NCBI GenBank assembly: GCA_003216295.1
Contig: QCJB01000009.1
Span: 1-59,573 of the forward strand
Source: Prochlorococcus sp. AG-402-P16
GTDB taxonomy: Bacteria > Cyanobacteriota > Cyanobacteriia > PCC-6307 > Cyanobiaceae
Direction: 5' to 3'
DNA: 59,573 nucleotides
Each line of letters opens with the position of its first letter. The first letter of the stretch is position 1. Both the position numbers and the translations under genes were made by a program. Below the pieces are notes generated by a model, which had not been told where the DNA came from, did no database searches, and saw nothing but the letters and a program-made list of their open reading frames with translations. Shown piece after piece: positions 44,805-52,447 of this stretch.

Positions 44805-45893
44805 TTAATCAGAAAGGGTAACCCTAGCGTTATCAAGATTACTAATTGAATCAGTAACCTTCTTGAAATCAAAGCCTAAAGCACGTATTGCATGCCAAAG
44901 GTGACCTTGAATGAAGAAAAAGCCTAGGTAGTAATGAACATTTGTAAGCCAAGCTCTTGAAGTATGGCCACTAACAACTCCAGTCATATCAGCGGTATCA
45001 ATCCAATAAGGAGATATACCAAATTTAAGAGCTAGTGTTTCTCCATACCAAGCTTCTGGATAAACAGTTGTATTTGTTGCACACCAGAAAGCTGCAATAA
45101 TTGCCATCCAACCAATACCAGCAAGAGACCATGAAAGAACTGCTTCAGCAGAAAGAATGTTCTTTCCTTTGAATTCGGTGTACTCGCCTACTTGCTTGGT
45201 AGCGATATGAAATGCTCCACCTGTTATTTCAACAAATGCTAAGAATGCATGACCACCCATAACATCCTCAAGACTATCGATAGCCAAGAAATCAAACTGA
45301 TGGTTCCAAATATTGGTCAAGTTAAGGTTGTACTCAACTTGTCGGACAGCTCCTAAGGCAGGATCGTAAATACCATGAATTCGGGCCCACTCAACAAACC
45401 ATATACATGCAACACCAAAGAAAATCAAATGGTGACCAAGGATAAAAGTCTGATTATCTGGATTATCCCATTCAAGCTTGTATCTTGCTGCCTGACGATG
45501 CTCAGGACGATCATCAGCAAACAAACCTGAACTATTTTGGGTGTCTTCGCTAAAGATCAAAGAGTGCAATAAACCTGCACCCGCATATACCATTGAGCAA
45601 ATCAGATGGAATACACCGATAAAGGCTATTGATGTGCCATCAAATACTGTTCCAGTTGGATCAAATCCAATACCAATAGAAGCAAGATGTGGAATACTCA
45701 CCATACCCTGGTGTCCCATTGGAATATCTGGGTTGTATCTAGCGAGCTCCCAAAGTGTGTTTGCACCAGCTGCGAAACAAATCAATCCTGTATGAGCAAC
45801 ATGCGAGCCAATAAATCGGCTTGACTTATTTGTTACGACAGAATTACCAACCCACCACCCGTAAGTGACGTCTGGATTTCCGTAGGACTGCAT
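44805..45893 (-). CDS. pcb: Pcb antenna protein, copy 4
   Basis: 362 aa, start MQSYGNPDVTYGWWVGNS. Its N-terminal half is divergent (HQGMVSIPHLASIGIGFDPTG where others have HQSSIFLAHLASIGIG, and a loop insertion SEDTQNSSGLFADDRPEHRQ), yet the middle is nucleotide-identical to copy 3 over 230 bp (complement of 45229-45458), suggesting a converted segment. The usual GHxHH-type chlorophyll-ligand histidines of the helices are kept. It is preceded by the shared upstream element. Confidence 0.95.
   Translation of the reverse strand: MQSYGNPDVTYGWWVGNSVVTNKSSRFIGSHVAHTGLICFAAGANTLWELARYNPDIPMGHQGMVSIPHLASIGIGFDPTGTVFDGTSIAFIGVFHLICSMVYAGAGLLHSLIFSEDTQNSSGLFADDRPEHRQAARYKLEWDNPDNQTFILGHHLIFFGVACIWFVEWARIHGIYDPALGAVRQVEYNLNLTNIWNHQFDFLAIDSLEDVMGGHAFLAFVEITGGAFHIATKQVGEYTEFKGKNILSAEAVLSWSLAGIGWMAIIAAFWCATNTTVYPEAWYGETLALKFGISPYWIDTADMTGVVSGHTSRAWLTNVHYYLGFFFIQGHLWHAIRALGFDFKKVTDSISNLDNARVTLSD
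45229..45458 (-). repeat. 230-bp identical tract shared with pcb copy 3
   Basis: Identical to 43385-43614; see that entry. Confidence 0.92.
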
Positions 45894-45955
45894 AATTGAG
45901 GAAATTGAAGTCGAAATTCGACCTACCTTACATTTAGTGCAATAAATTTGCTTGA

Positions 45956-45974
45956 AATCGTTAAAGGTCTTTAT
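45956..45974 (-). promoter_or_regulatory. Shared pcb upstream element, copy 4
   Basis: On the minus strand ATAAAGACCTTTAACGATT, 63 bases from the start codon; two differences from the copy 1 element. The leader just before the start codon (CGACTTCAATTTCCTCAATT) also resembles copy 1. Confidence 0.6.
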
Positions 45975-46092
45975 TTAATGAATAAAACGAATTAATAAAA
46001 GAGCTGTGATTGTTCATTTTTTTTCATACAAAGAAGACAAAAGAACAAATTTTACAATCCTTGTTAAAAGTCAGACTGATTTTTTCAAGGAA

Positions 46093-46121
46093 TAAAAAAG
46101 CCCCGCAAAAATTACGGGGCT
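46093..46121 (-). terminator. Terminator of pcb copy 5
   Basis: Minus-strand hairpin AGCCCCG-loop-CGGGGCT followed by T5, 28 bases after the pcb copy 5 stop. Confidence 0.9.
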
Positions 46122-46149
46122 CCATAGAGTATCCAATCAATAAGATTAG

Positions 46150-47214
46150 TTAGTCATTTAGAGTAATTTGCGCTTTATCTAAGCCAGAAACAGCATTTGT
46201 AACTCTTCTAAAATCAAAGCCTAATGCACGGATTGCGTGCCATAAATGACCTTGTAGGAAGAAAAAACCAAAATAATAATGGACATTAGTTAATGCAGCT
46301 CGTGTGGTGTGACCTGCAAATGCAGTGCTATCACTTACATCTACAGTATCAATCCAATAGGGCGAAATACCAAATTTCAAAGCCAAAGGCTCTCCATACC
46401 ATGCCTCTGGATAAACAGTTGTATTGGTTGCACACCAGAAAGCTGCGACAATCGCCATCCAACCAATACCAGCCAATGAGAAAGATAAAACAGCCTCGGC
46501 AGAGAGGATACTCTTCCCTTTAAATTCTGTATATTCTCCAACCTGCTTCGTAGCGATATGGAAAGCACCACCAGTGATTTCTACAAATGCTAGGAATGCA
46601 TGCCCCCCAAGAACGTCTTCAAGATTATCGATAGCCAAGAAATCAAATTGATGATTCCAGATATTGGTCAAATTAAGGTTGTACTCAACTTGTCGAACAG
46701 CTCCTATGGCTGGGTCATAAATTCCGTGAATCCTTGCCCATTCAACAAAAGCTATACAAGCAACGCCAAAGAAAATCAGATGGTGACCAAGAATGAATGT
46801 CAAGTTATCAGGATTGTCCCATTCAAGCTTAAATTTTTGAGTAGTAGGTCCTGGCCCATCAGCTAAATCTCCATCAAAAAGAAGAGAGTGAGAAAGAGCT
46901 CCTCCTGCGTAAACAAGCGAAGCAATGATATGGACTATTGCCACGGAAGCAACATTCGCACCAGTCCAAACACCTGCATCATCAAAGCCAATTCCAATAG
47001 AGGCAAGATGAGCAAGAAAGATAGAACTTTGATGACCCATAGCTATAGCAGGATCAAATCTGGCTAGCTCCCAAAGAGTGCTAGCTCCCGCAGCAAATGA
47101 AATCAGGCCGGTATGACCGGCATGAGCTGCAATAAATTTTCCAGCGCGGTTAGTAACCCTTGAATTGCCAGCCCACCACCCGTAGGTGACATCTGGATTT
47201 CCATAGGTTTGCAT
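46150..47214 (-). CDS. pcb: Pcb antenna protein, copy 5
   Basis: 354 aa, start MQTYGNPDVTYGWWAGNS. All Pcb blocks are present, but it carries GVACIAFVEWAR (Ala in place of the otherwise constant Trp) and DPAIAMGHQSS. It is the most upstream gene of the cluster on its strand and does not have the shared upstream element of the other four, so it may be regulated separately. It is divergent from the photolyase-type cassette across 430 bases. Confidence 0.95.
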   Translation of the reverse strand: MQTYGNPDVTYGWWAGNSRVTNRAGKFIAAHAGHTGLISFAAGASTLWELARFDPAIAMGHQSSIFLAHLASIGIGFDDAGVWTGANVASVAIVHIIASLVYAGGALSHSLLFDGDLADGPGPTTQKFKLEWDNPDNLTFILGHHLIFFGVACIAFVEWARIHGIYDPAIGAVRQVEYNLNLTNIWNHQFDFLAIDNLEDVLGGHAFLAFVEITGGAFHIATKQVGEYTEFKGKSILSAEAVLSFSLAGIGWMAIVAAFWCATNTTVYPEAWYGEPLALKFGISPYWIDTVDVSDSTAFAGHTTRAALTNVHYYFGFFFLQGHLWHAIRALGFDFRRVTNAVSGLDKAQITLND

Positions 47215-47644
47215 ATGAAATCAGGGGGAGATATATATTTTCCAGACTACAAGTCAGCAGACTTTTTAACTATATAAAACCCAAAGAAAAAGCAAATGAT
47301 TAATAATCTAATATCATTATATACTTGCACATAAGTAAAACTTAACAATGATATTAGTAACTATTAATACAAAAAAAATCAAGATAAGTTTAATAATTTA
47401 TTTTAAGATATTAGATAAGTTCTACTTAACTATAAATAGAATTTTTTGTTATAGGAAGAGTGCAAGCACCCTTCCTGTGTTGACAGAGAAACGAACTTCG
47501 ACTTCAATTCCTATCAACATCAACTGTCATAACAAAAATCAATACTGAGTGTGAGAACAAAGAATTGATTTTATAAAGCCAAAACAAATTTATCTTAATT
47601 GCGCTTTTATAGATCAAAGAAAATTTTAAGGGATATACGTACCT
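47215..47644. other. Intergenic region between pcb copy 5 and the DUF2805 gene
   Basis: 430 bases. It contains a short low-quality ORF judged spurious and a compact set of inverted repeats at 47443-47538 (separate entry). Promoters for both directions must lie here. Nothing else recognised. Confidence 0.5.
47443..47538. other. Inverted-repeat cluster, possible structured RNA or MITE-like remnant
   Basis: An outer 10-bp inverted repeat TTTTTGTTAT (47443-47452) / ATAACAAAAA (47529-47538) encloses a strong hairpin AGGAAG-A-GTGC-AA-GCAC-C-CTTCCT (47453-47476; the single mismatch is a G-U pair on the minus strand) and a second stem GACAG (47482-47486) / CTGTC (47524-47528). Together these could form a three-way junction. 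No T-run ends it on either strand. Seen in sequence; function inferred. Confidence 0.5.
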
Positions 47645-47938
47645 ATGCACTTAACAATTTCCTGTAGAATCCAAATAAATGAAAAAAAAATAATCATACC
47701 AAAAGATTTAGATTCAGTTGATGTTGATCGCGTCATAGAAATGGCATGGGAGGACAAAACGCCTTTTGATGCGATCGATTTTCAATTCAACCTTAAAGAG
47801 AAAGAAGTTATTCAGTTAATGCGTTCAAGTTTAAAATCATCTTCTTTTAAAATGTGGAGAAAAAGAGTTACTGGTAGAAAATTAAAGCATGGGTTTCCTA
47901 AGCAAAAGACAAGGTTTAAGTCAGCAAACCAAAAGTGA
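47645..47938 (+). CDS. DUF2805 (TIGR03643 family) protein
   Basis: 97-aa basic protein. The core [19 protein letters not shown] followed by [19 protein letters not shown] and [13 protein letters not shown] is the TIGR03643/DUF2805 family, which has a helix-turn-helix-like character and often sits beside photolyase/cryptochrome-related genes. The function is not known. The start at 47645 leaves an unusual 20-residue leader; a later start is possible. The stop overlaps the GTG of the DUF2256 gene (GTGA). Confidence 0.85.
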   Translation: MHLTISCRIQINEKKIIIPKDLDSVDVDRVIEMAWEDKTPFDAIDFQFNLKEKEVIQLMRSSLKSSSFKMWRKRVTGRKLKHGFPKQKTRFKSANQK

Positions 47939-48078
47939 AAATCAAATTGAGAAAAAACTGTCCAACTTGCCTTAGAGATTTTCAGTGGAGAAAGAAATGG
48001 GCTAAAGATTGGGAAAATATTATTTACTGCTCAGAAAGATGTAGGAGAAGAAAAAATAAAAATAATGCTAGAGATTAA
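47935..48078 (+). CDS. DUF2256 four-cysteine protein (47 aa)
   Basis: GTG-started frame overlapping the previous stop by 4 bases. It reads [18 protein letters not shown], then [20 protein letters not shown]. The CPTC (residues 9 and 12) and CSERC (32 and 36) pairs give a likely zinc-binding treble-clef-like fold, the DUF2256 signature. Genes of this family are often annotated next to photolyase-related proteins. Function unknown. Confidence 0.88.
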   Translation: MKIKLRKNCPTCLRDFQWRKKWAKDWENIIYCSERCRRRKNKNNARD

Positions 48079-48150
48079 TTCGCAATTAAAAAAATTTCTA
48101 GTTATTTTGTGTAAGTCAACTTCTTAAGCATTATCTCAGGAGTAAATTTT

Positions 48151-49653
48151 TTGTCAACTAAAGTGAAAAAAATATTCCTGATTTTTCCAAATCAATTATT
48201 CAAAATAAAAAAACAATTTGCTTATATAAAGCATATTGCATTAATCCAAGATAACTTATTTTTTGGTTGTGATTCTCAATGGCAACAAAAATTTCATTGT
48301 CAAAAAATAATTTTTCATAAAGCAACAATGGACTCATACGAACAAGGACTGAAGTCTAACGGTTTCAATGTTATTTATATAAAACATAAAAGAGAGAGCA
48401 GAACTGAAGAGAATCTCAATTATCTCACAAAAAAAGGTTTTAATTATTTCATTACCTATGAGGCATTTGATTGGTCACTAGAAAAAAGAGTTAAGGATTT
48501 TTCTTTGAAAAATAATATAAAATTGGAATTAATAAAAAATGATATGTTTTTAACTAGTCAAGATATATCTGAAGAAATACTTAATCAAAAGAAAATTGAT
48601 GGAATGCAGAAATTCTATAAGAATCAAAGACTAAGCCTAAATATTCTTATTAAAAAAGATGGCTCGCCAACTGGCGGGGGATGGAGTTTTGACAAAATGA
48701 ATAGAAAAAAGCTACCAAATTCAATCAAAGTTCCAAGAATCCCAACTATAAAAACAAACATGTTCATAGATAAGGCTAAGAAAGAAGTTTCTAAAAATTA
48801 TAAGGATTATTATGGGAGCACAGAAAAATTTAATTATCCAATATCTCATGAAGATGCTGAAGAATGGTTAGATAATTTTTTAATTGAAAGACTGAATTTA
48901 TTTGGAGATTATGAAGATGCTATAAATTCGAATCATAGGACACTTTGGCATAGTATTCTTTCTCCATTAATTAATTCAGGATTACTTACTCCAAGACAAA
49001 TAATAGATAAATCATTGGAATTTTATCAATCAAATAATATTAAAATTAATTCATATGAAGGATTTATTAGACAAATTATTGGCTGGCGTGAATATATCCT
49101 ATTAATGTATAAACGGAATAGTGTAGAACTTAGAAATGGAAACTTTTGGGATTTTGAGGATAAACCAATACCATCAAGTTTTTACACTGGTCAAACAGGA
49201 ATAAGGCCTTTAGATGACTCAATAAAAAATATTTTAGAAACTGGATATGCACATCATATAGAAAGACTAATGATAGTTGGGAATTTAATGCTTCTATGCA
49301 GATTCCATCCAAATCAAGTATATAAATGGTTTATGGAATTATTTATAGATTCATATGATTGGGTTATGGTTCCAAATGTTTATGGAATGAGTCAATTTTC
49401 AGATGGAGGACAATTTACAACTAAACCGTATATTTCAGGTTCTAATTATATTCGAAAAATGTCTAACTATAAATCTGAAGATTGGTGCTTAACTTGGGAT
49501 AGTCTTTTTTGGACATTTATAAATGACTATAAAAATAAGTTCAAAGACCAATATCGATTATCTATGATTTTAAAAAATCTTGAAAAAATGGATAGTAACA
49601 AAAAAAATGAATTAAAAAAAAATGCATATGAGTTCATATCTAAACTGACTTAA
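48151..49653 (+). CDS. Deoxyribodipyrimidine photolyase-related protein (DPRP, cryptochrome/photolyase family)
   Basis: 500 aa. The N-terminal DPRP alpha/beta domain (about residues 8-225) is followed by the helical FAD-binding domain (about 255-490) with SYEGFIRQIIGWREYI, GYAHHIERLMIVGN, VPNVYGMSQFSDGG and TKPYISGSNYIRKMS. It belongs to the group containing bacterial (6-4) photolyases such as PhrB, so UV-lesion repair or a light-sensor role is expected. The CxxC plus downstream Cys that bind the [4Fe-4S] cluster in PhrB are not visible after YIRKMSNY (only one Cys, in DWCLTW). The TTG start is conventional here. Confidence 0.87.
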   Translation: MSTKVKKIFLIFPNQLFKIKKQFAYIKHIALIQDNLFFGCDSQWQQKFHCQKIIFHKATMDSYEQGLKSNGFNVIYIKHKRESRTEENLNYLTKKGFNYFITYEAFDWSLEKRVKDFSLKNNIKLELIKNDMFLTSQDISEEILNQKKIDGMQKFYKNQRLSLNILIKKDGSPTGGGWSFDKMNRKKLPNSIKVPRIPTIKTNMFIDKAKKEVSKNYKDYYGSTEKFNYPISHEDAEEWLDNFLIERLNLFGDYEDAINSNHRTLWHSILSPLINSGLLTPRQIIDKSLEFYQSNNIKINSYEGFIRQIIGWREYILLMYKRNSVELRNGNFWDFEDKPIPSSFYTGQTGIRPLDDSIKNILETGYAHHIERLMIVGNLMLLCRFHPNQVYKWFMELFIDSYDWVMVPNVYGMSQFSDGGQFTTKPYISGSNYIRKMSNYKSEDWCLTWDSLFWTFINDYKNKFKDQYRLSMILKNLEKMDSNKKNELKKNAYEFISKLT

Positions 49654-49777
49654 AGTTCGCGATAGGTAACTTAAGAAATCCATTCAATAAAAATTGTCTA
49701 GGTGTTGTTCTCTCTCCATTATTTAACTCTCAGAATAAAAATTAATTAGTATAGTATATTTTTTATCTTGAAAAAGA

Positions 49778-50233
49778 GTGAAATTAAAAATTGGAGACAA
49801 AATCCCCTCATTTTCTTTAAAAGACCAAAATGGAAATAGAAGGAGTTCAGATCAACTTAATAAACCCTTAGTATTGTTTTTTTATCCAAAGGACGATACC
49901 CCTGGTTGCACAATTGAGGCTTGCGGATTTCGTGATAAATATGATCTTTTTAAGATACTGGGCGCAGAGGTATGGGGAATAAGCAATGGCAATAGTCAAA
50001 GTCATTTGAATTTTGCTAATAAAAACAAATTACAATACCCGTTACTATGCGATTTAAATAATATCCTTAGACAGAAATTTGGCGTACCAAAGATACTTGG
50101 CTTGATTGAGGGAAGAGTAACATATATAATCAATTCAAATGGAATAATTATACACATTTTTGAAGATCTTTTAAACGGACCAGCCCATATTAAAGAAGCA
50201 ATTAGAGCATTAAAAGAAATTCAATTAAAGTAA
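49778..50233 (+). CDS. Peroxiredoxin Q / bacterioferritin comigratory protein
   Basis: 151-aa thiol peroxidase. FYPKDDTPGCTIEACGFRD gives the peroxidatic Cys44 and the resolving Cys49 of the PrxQ/BCP type, so it forms an intramolecular disulfide reduced by thioredoxin. The rest of the fold (GAEVWGISNGNSQSH, GRVTYIINSNGII) is canonical. The start is GTG. The next gene begins 4 bases downstream, so PrxQ and the FAD-domain protein are almost certainly cotranscribed. Confidence 0.92.
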   Translation: MKLKIGDKIPSFSLKDQNGNRRSSDQLNKPLVLFFYPKDDTPGCTIEACGFRDKYDLFKILGAEVWGISNGNSQSHLNFANKNKLQYPLLCDLNNILRQKFGVPKILGLIEGRVTYIINSNGIIIHIFEDLLNGPAHIKEAIRALKEIQLK

Positions 50234-50237
50234 AAAA

Positions 50238-51368
50238 GTGAATATTTTTCAAAGTGCTAATCTTAAACTTGAAGGTTTCATTAATGATAATTTATCTAAT
50301 TATCATAAATTAAGGCAATTTGATTACGGTGAAAAAGATCATTCTAATGTATCCCAGATTTCCAAGTACACAACTCATAGAATCTTATATGAATATGAGA
50401 TCATAGAGAAATTAAGATTAATTGATAAGAAGAAAAAATTTACTGATGAAATTATCTGGAGAATATATTGGAAAGGTTACCTTGAAAATTATAAATCTGT
50501 TTGGGATGAATATAAAAGTTGTAACTATAATTATTTTGATTCAGGTATCTTCGATAAAGCCATTAAAGGCTCAACAGGAATAGATTGCTTTGATACATGG
50601 GTAGAAGAGCTTAGGGAGAAAAACTATTTACATAATCATTCAAGAATGTATTTTGCAAGCATCTGGATTTTCTTATTGAGACTTCCTTGGCAAAAAGGAG
50701 CTCGTTTTTTTATGAGTCATTTAATTGATGGTGATGCCGCATCAAATACTCTTAGCTGGAGATGGGTTGCAGGTTTGCATACTAATAACAAACCTTATAT
50801 CCCTTCGAAAGAAAACATAAATAAATATACCCTTAATAGATTTAATGAAGTTAATATTAATAGTGATGAAGATACTATTCTGATTCAAAAGAGAATTCAT
50901 AAACCAAGCAAAATCAAAAGCAATAATAAAGATTGTAAAAGCAATAATTTAATAATGTTTGATAATGATATGTATATCTTAAATAGATATGAATTGTTTA
51001 ATTCGTATTCAAAAGTCTTAATAATTTTACATCACAACTTTAAAACCAGTCTTAAATTAAATGAAAAGGTAATCACCTTTAAAGAAAGTATTGTTAACGA
51101 CACAGGAAAGCTGATCCCTAACTCTGAAATAGTTAGCAACAAAGATTTAGATATTTTATTAGATGATTTTGAATGTATTGATATTTTATATCCTGGCATA
51201 GGATATAATCTTGACTTGATTAACAATTATTGTAACCAAAAAAGAATAAAGATTAATTATATATTAAGAGAAGAAGATATTAGATACTGGCATAATGCAA
51301 ATTCAGGTTTTTATAAATTTAAAAAATATTTTTATCAAGTCAATAAATTAAAGTACGAGCAAAGCTAG
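50238..51368 (+). CDS. Photolyase-type FAD-binding-domain protein with an unusual C-terminal domain
   Basis: 376 aa. The FAD-binding half of a photolyase/cryptochrome starts almost at the N-terminus: DEIIWRIYWKGYL near residues 70-82, LHNHSRMYFASIWIFLL near 131-147 and GARFFMSHLIDGDAASN near 154-170, followed by TLSWRWVAGLHTNNKPYIPS. The usual N-terminal alpha/beta antenna domain is missing. Instead, residues about 235-376 form a separate alpha/beta-looking region (NLIMFDNDMYIL, KVLIILHHNF, IDILYPGIGYNLDLIN, NYILREEDIRYWHNANSGFY). A circularly permuted or novel domain arrangement is suggested. The start is GTG. Confidence 0.78.
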   Translation: MNIFQSANLKLEGFINDNLSNYHKLRQFDYGEKDHSNVSQISKYTTHRILYEYEIIEKLRLIDKKKKFTDEIIWRIYWKGYLENYKSVWDEYKSCNYNYFDSGIFDKAIKGSTGIDCFDTWVEELREKNYLHNHSRMYFASIWIFLLRLPWQKGARFFMSHLIDGDAASNTLSWRWVAGLHTNNKPYIPSKENINKYTLNRFNEVNINSDEDTILIQKRIHKPSKIKSNNKDCKSNNLIMFDNDMYILNRYELFNSYSKVLIILHHNFKTSLKLNEKVITFKESIVNDTGKLIPNSEIVSNKDLDILLDDFECIDILYPGIGYNLDLINNYCNQKRIKINYILREEDIRYWHNANSGFYKFKKYFYQVNKLKYEQS

Positions 51369-51441
51369 ATGATGCTTATAAATACACATACCACAGATAT
51401 AAATAATAGTAATTAAAATAAATCCAAATATTATCGTGACC

Positions 51442-52341
51442 ATGTCGTTTAATTTAAATGAAATCAATGAACAAGCAAATAGATTATTTTTAATAACTGG
51501 AGCAAATAGTGGGCTTGGTTATGAGAGCACCAAGTTCCTTCTAAAGAAAGGAGCAACAGTAATTATGTGTTGTCGTGACTTAGAAAAAGGGGAAAAAGCA
51601 AAACAAAAACTTTTAAAATTTGAATACCCTGGAATTATTGAATTACTTGAACTTGACCTCTCAGATTTATTAAATGTTAAAGCAGTCGCAGGATCAATAA
51701 AGAAAAGGTTTAATCACCTAGATGTTTTAATCAATAATGCCGGGATAATGGCTCCTCCAAGAACACTTAGCAAGCAAGGTTTAGAAATACAATTTGGTGT
51801 TAATCACCTTGCTCATATGCTTCTAACATTGGAACTTTTACCAATGCTTAATGAAAAGAATAATTCAAGAGTTGTTACCGTAACTTCTGGTGTTCAATAT
51901 TTTGGAAAAATTGCTTGGGAAGATCTTCAAGGAAGATACAAATATGATAGATGGGCTGCATATGCTCAGAGCAAACTAGCAAATGTAATGTTTGGATTAG
52001 AGCTTAATTCAATACTCAAAGAAAGTAATTCTAAAACTACTTCTTTACTCGCACATCCGGGCTTTGCACGTACAAATCTACAACCTAAATCAGTAGCAGC
52101 TAATAAGTCATGGCAAGAAGAAATAGCTTATAAATTAATGGACCCTATGTTTCAGAGTGCCCAGATGGGTGCTTTGCCTCAAATAGCGGCAGCGCTATTA
52201 CCCAACGCAAAAGGAGGAGAACAATATGGGCCTCGTTACAACTTCAGAGGTTATCCGAAAATATGTAGAAACGCACCAAAAGCACTTGATCAATTCAATA
52301 GAAAAAAATTGTGGGAAGTCAGTGAAAGTTTAATTAAATAG
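51442..52341 (+). CDS. Short-chain dehydrogenase/reductase (retinol dehydrogenase-like)
   Basis: NAD(P)-dependent SDR, about 300 aa. LFLITGANSGLGYEST near the N-terminus binds the cofactor, NNAGIMAPPRT follows near 97, and YAQSKLANVM near 174 provides the catalytic Tyr-x-x-x-Lys. It is close in style to light-dependent protochlorophyllide oxidoreductase and retinol dehydrogenase relatives, but the substrate is unknown. ATG 51442 is used; a GTG two codons upstream is also possible. It is the last gene of the plus-strand cassette. Confidence 0.88.
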   Translation: MSFNLNEINEQANRLFLITGANSGLGYESTKFLLKKGATVIMCCRDLEKGEKAKQKLLKFEYPGIIELLELDLSDLLNVKAVAGSIKKRFNHLDVLINNAGIMAPPRTLSKQGLEIQFGVNHLAHMLLTLELLPMLNEKNNSRVVTVTSGVQYFGKIAWEDLQGRYKYDRWAAYAQSKLANVMFGLELNSILKESNSKTTSLLAHPGFARTNLQPKSVAANKSWQEEIAYKLMDPMFQSAQMGALPQIAAALLPNAKGGEQYGPRYNFRGYPKICRNAPKALDQFNRKKLWEVSESLIK

Positions 52342-52447
52342 ACTTAAAAGGGTTCCAAAGAAATTTCATATTTATTTGAAAAACAATGTTCATTAAAAAA
52401 TTTCGAAGGGTTAGTTCAATAAAAGAGATTCATATGTTCAATTATTT

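Noticed and set aside
40237-47214. pcb genes as psbC/isiA
   Set aside because: Length, the MQ(T/S)YGNPDVTY start and lack of the large CP43 lumenal loop indicate Pcb.
47348-47548. 66-aa plus-strand ORF in the gap after pcb copy 5
   Set aside because: Low-complexity Ile/Lys-rich start, no domain, and it runs through the inverted-repeat cluster; looks like a chance ORF.
47768-47780. GCGATCG-like HIP1 site
   Set aside because: Only a partial match (GCGATCGA) and isolated; HIP1 is generally absent from Prochlorococcus.
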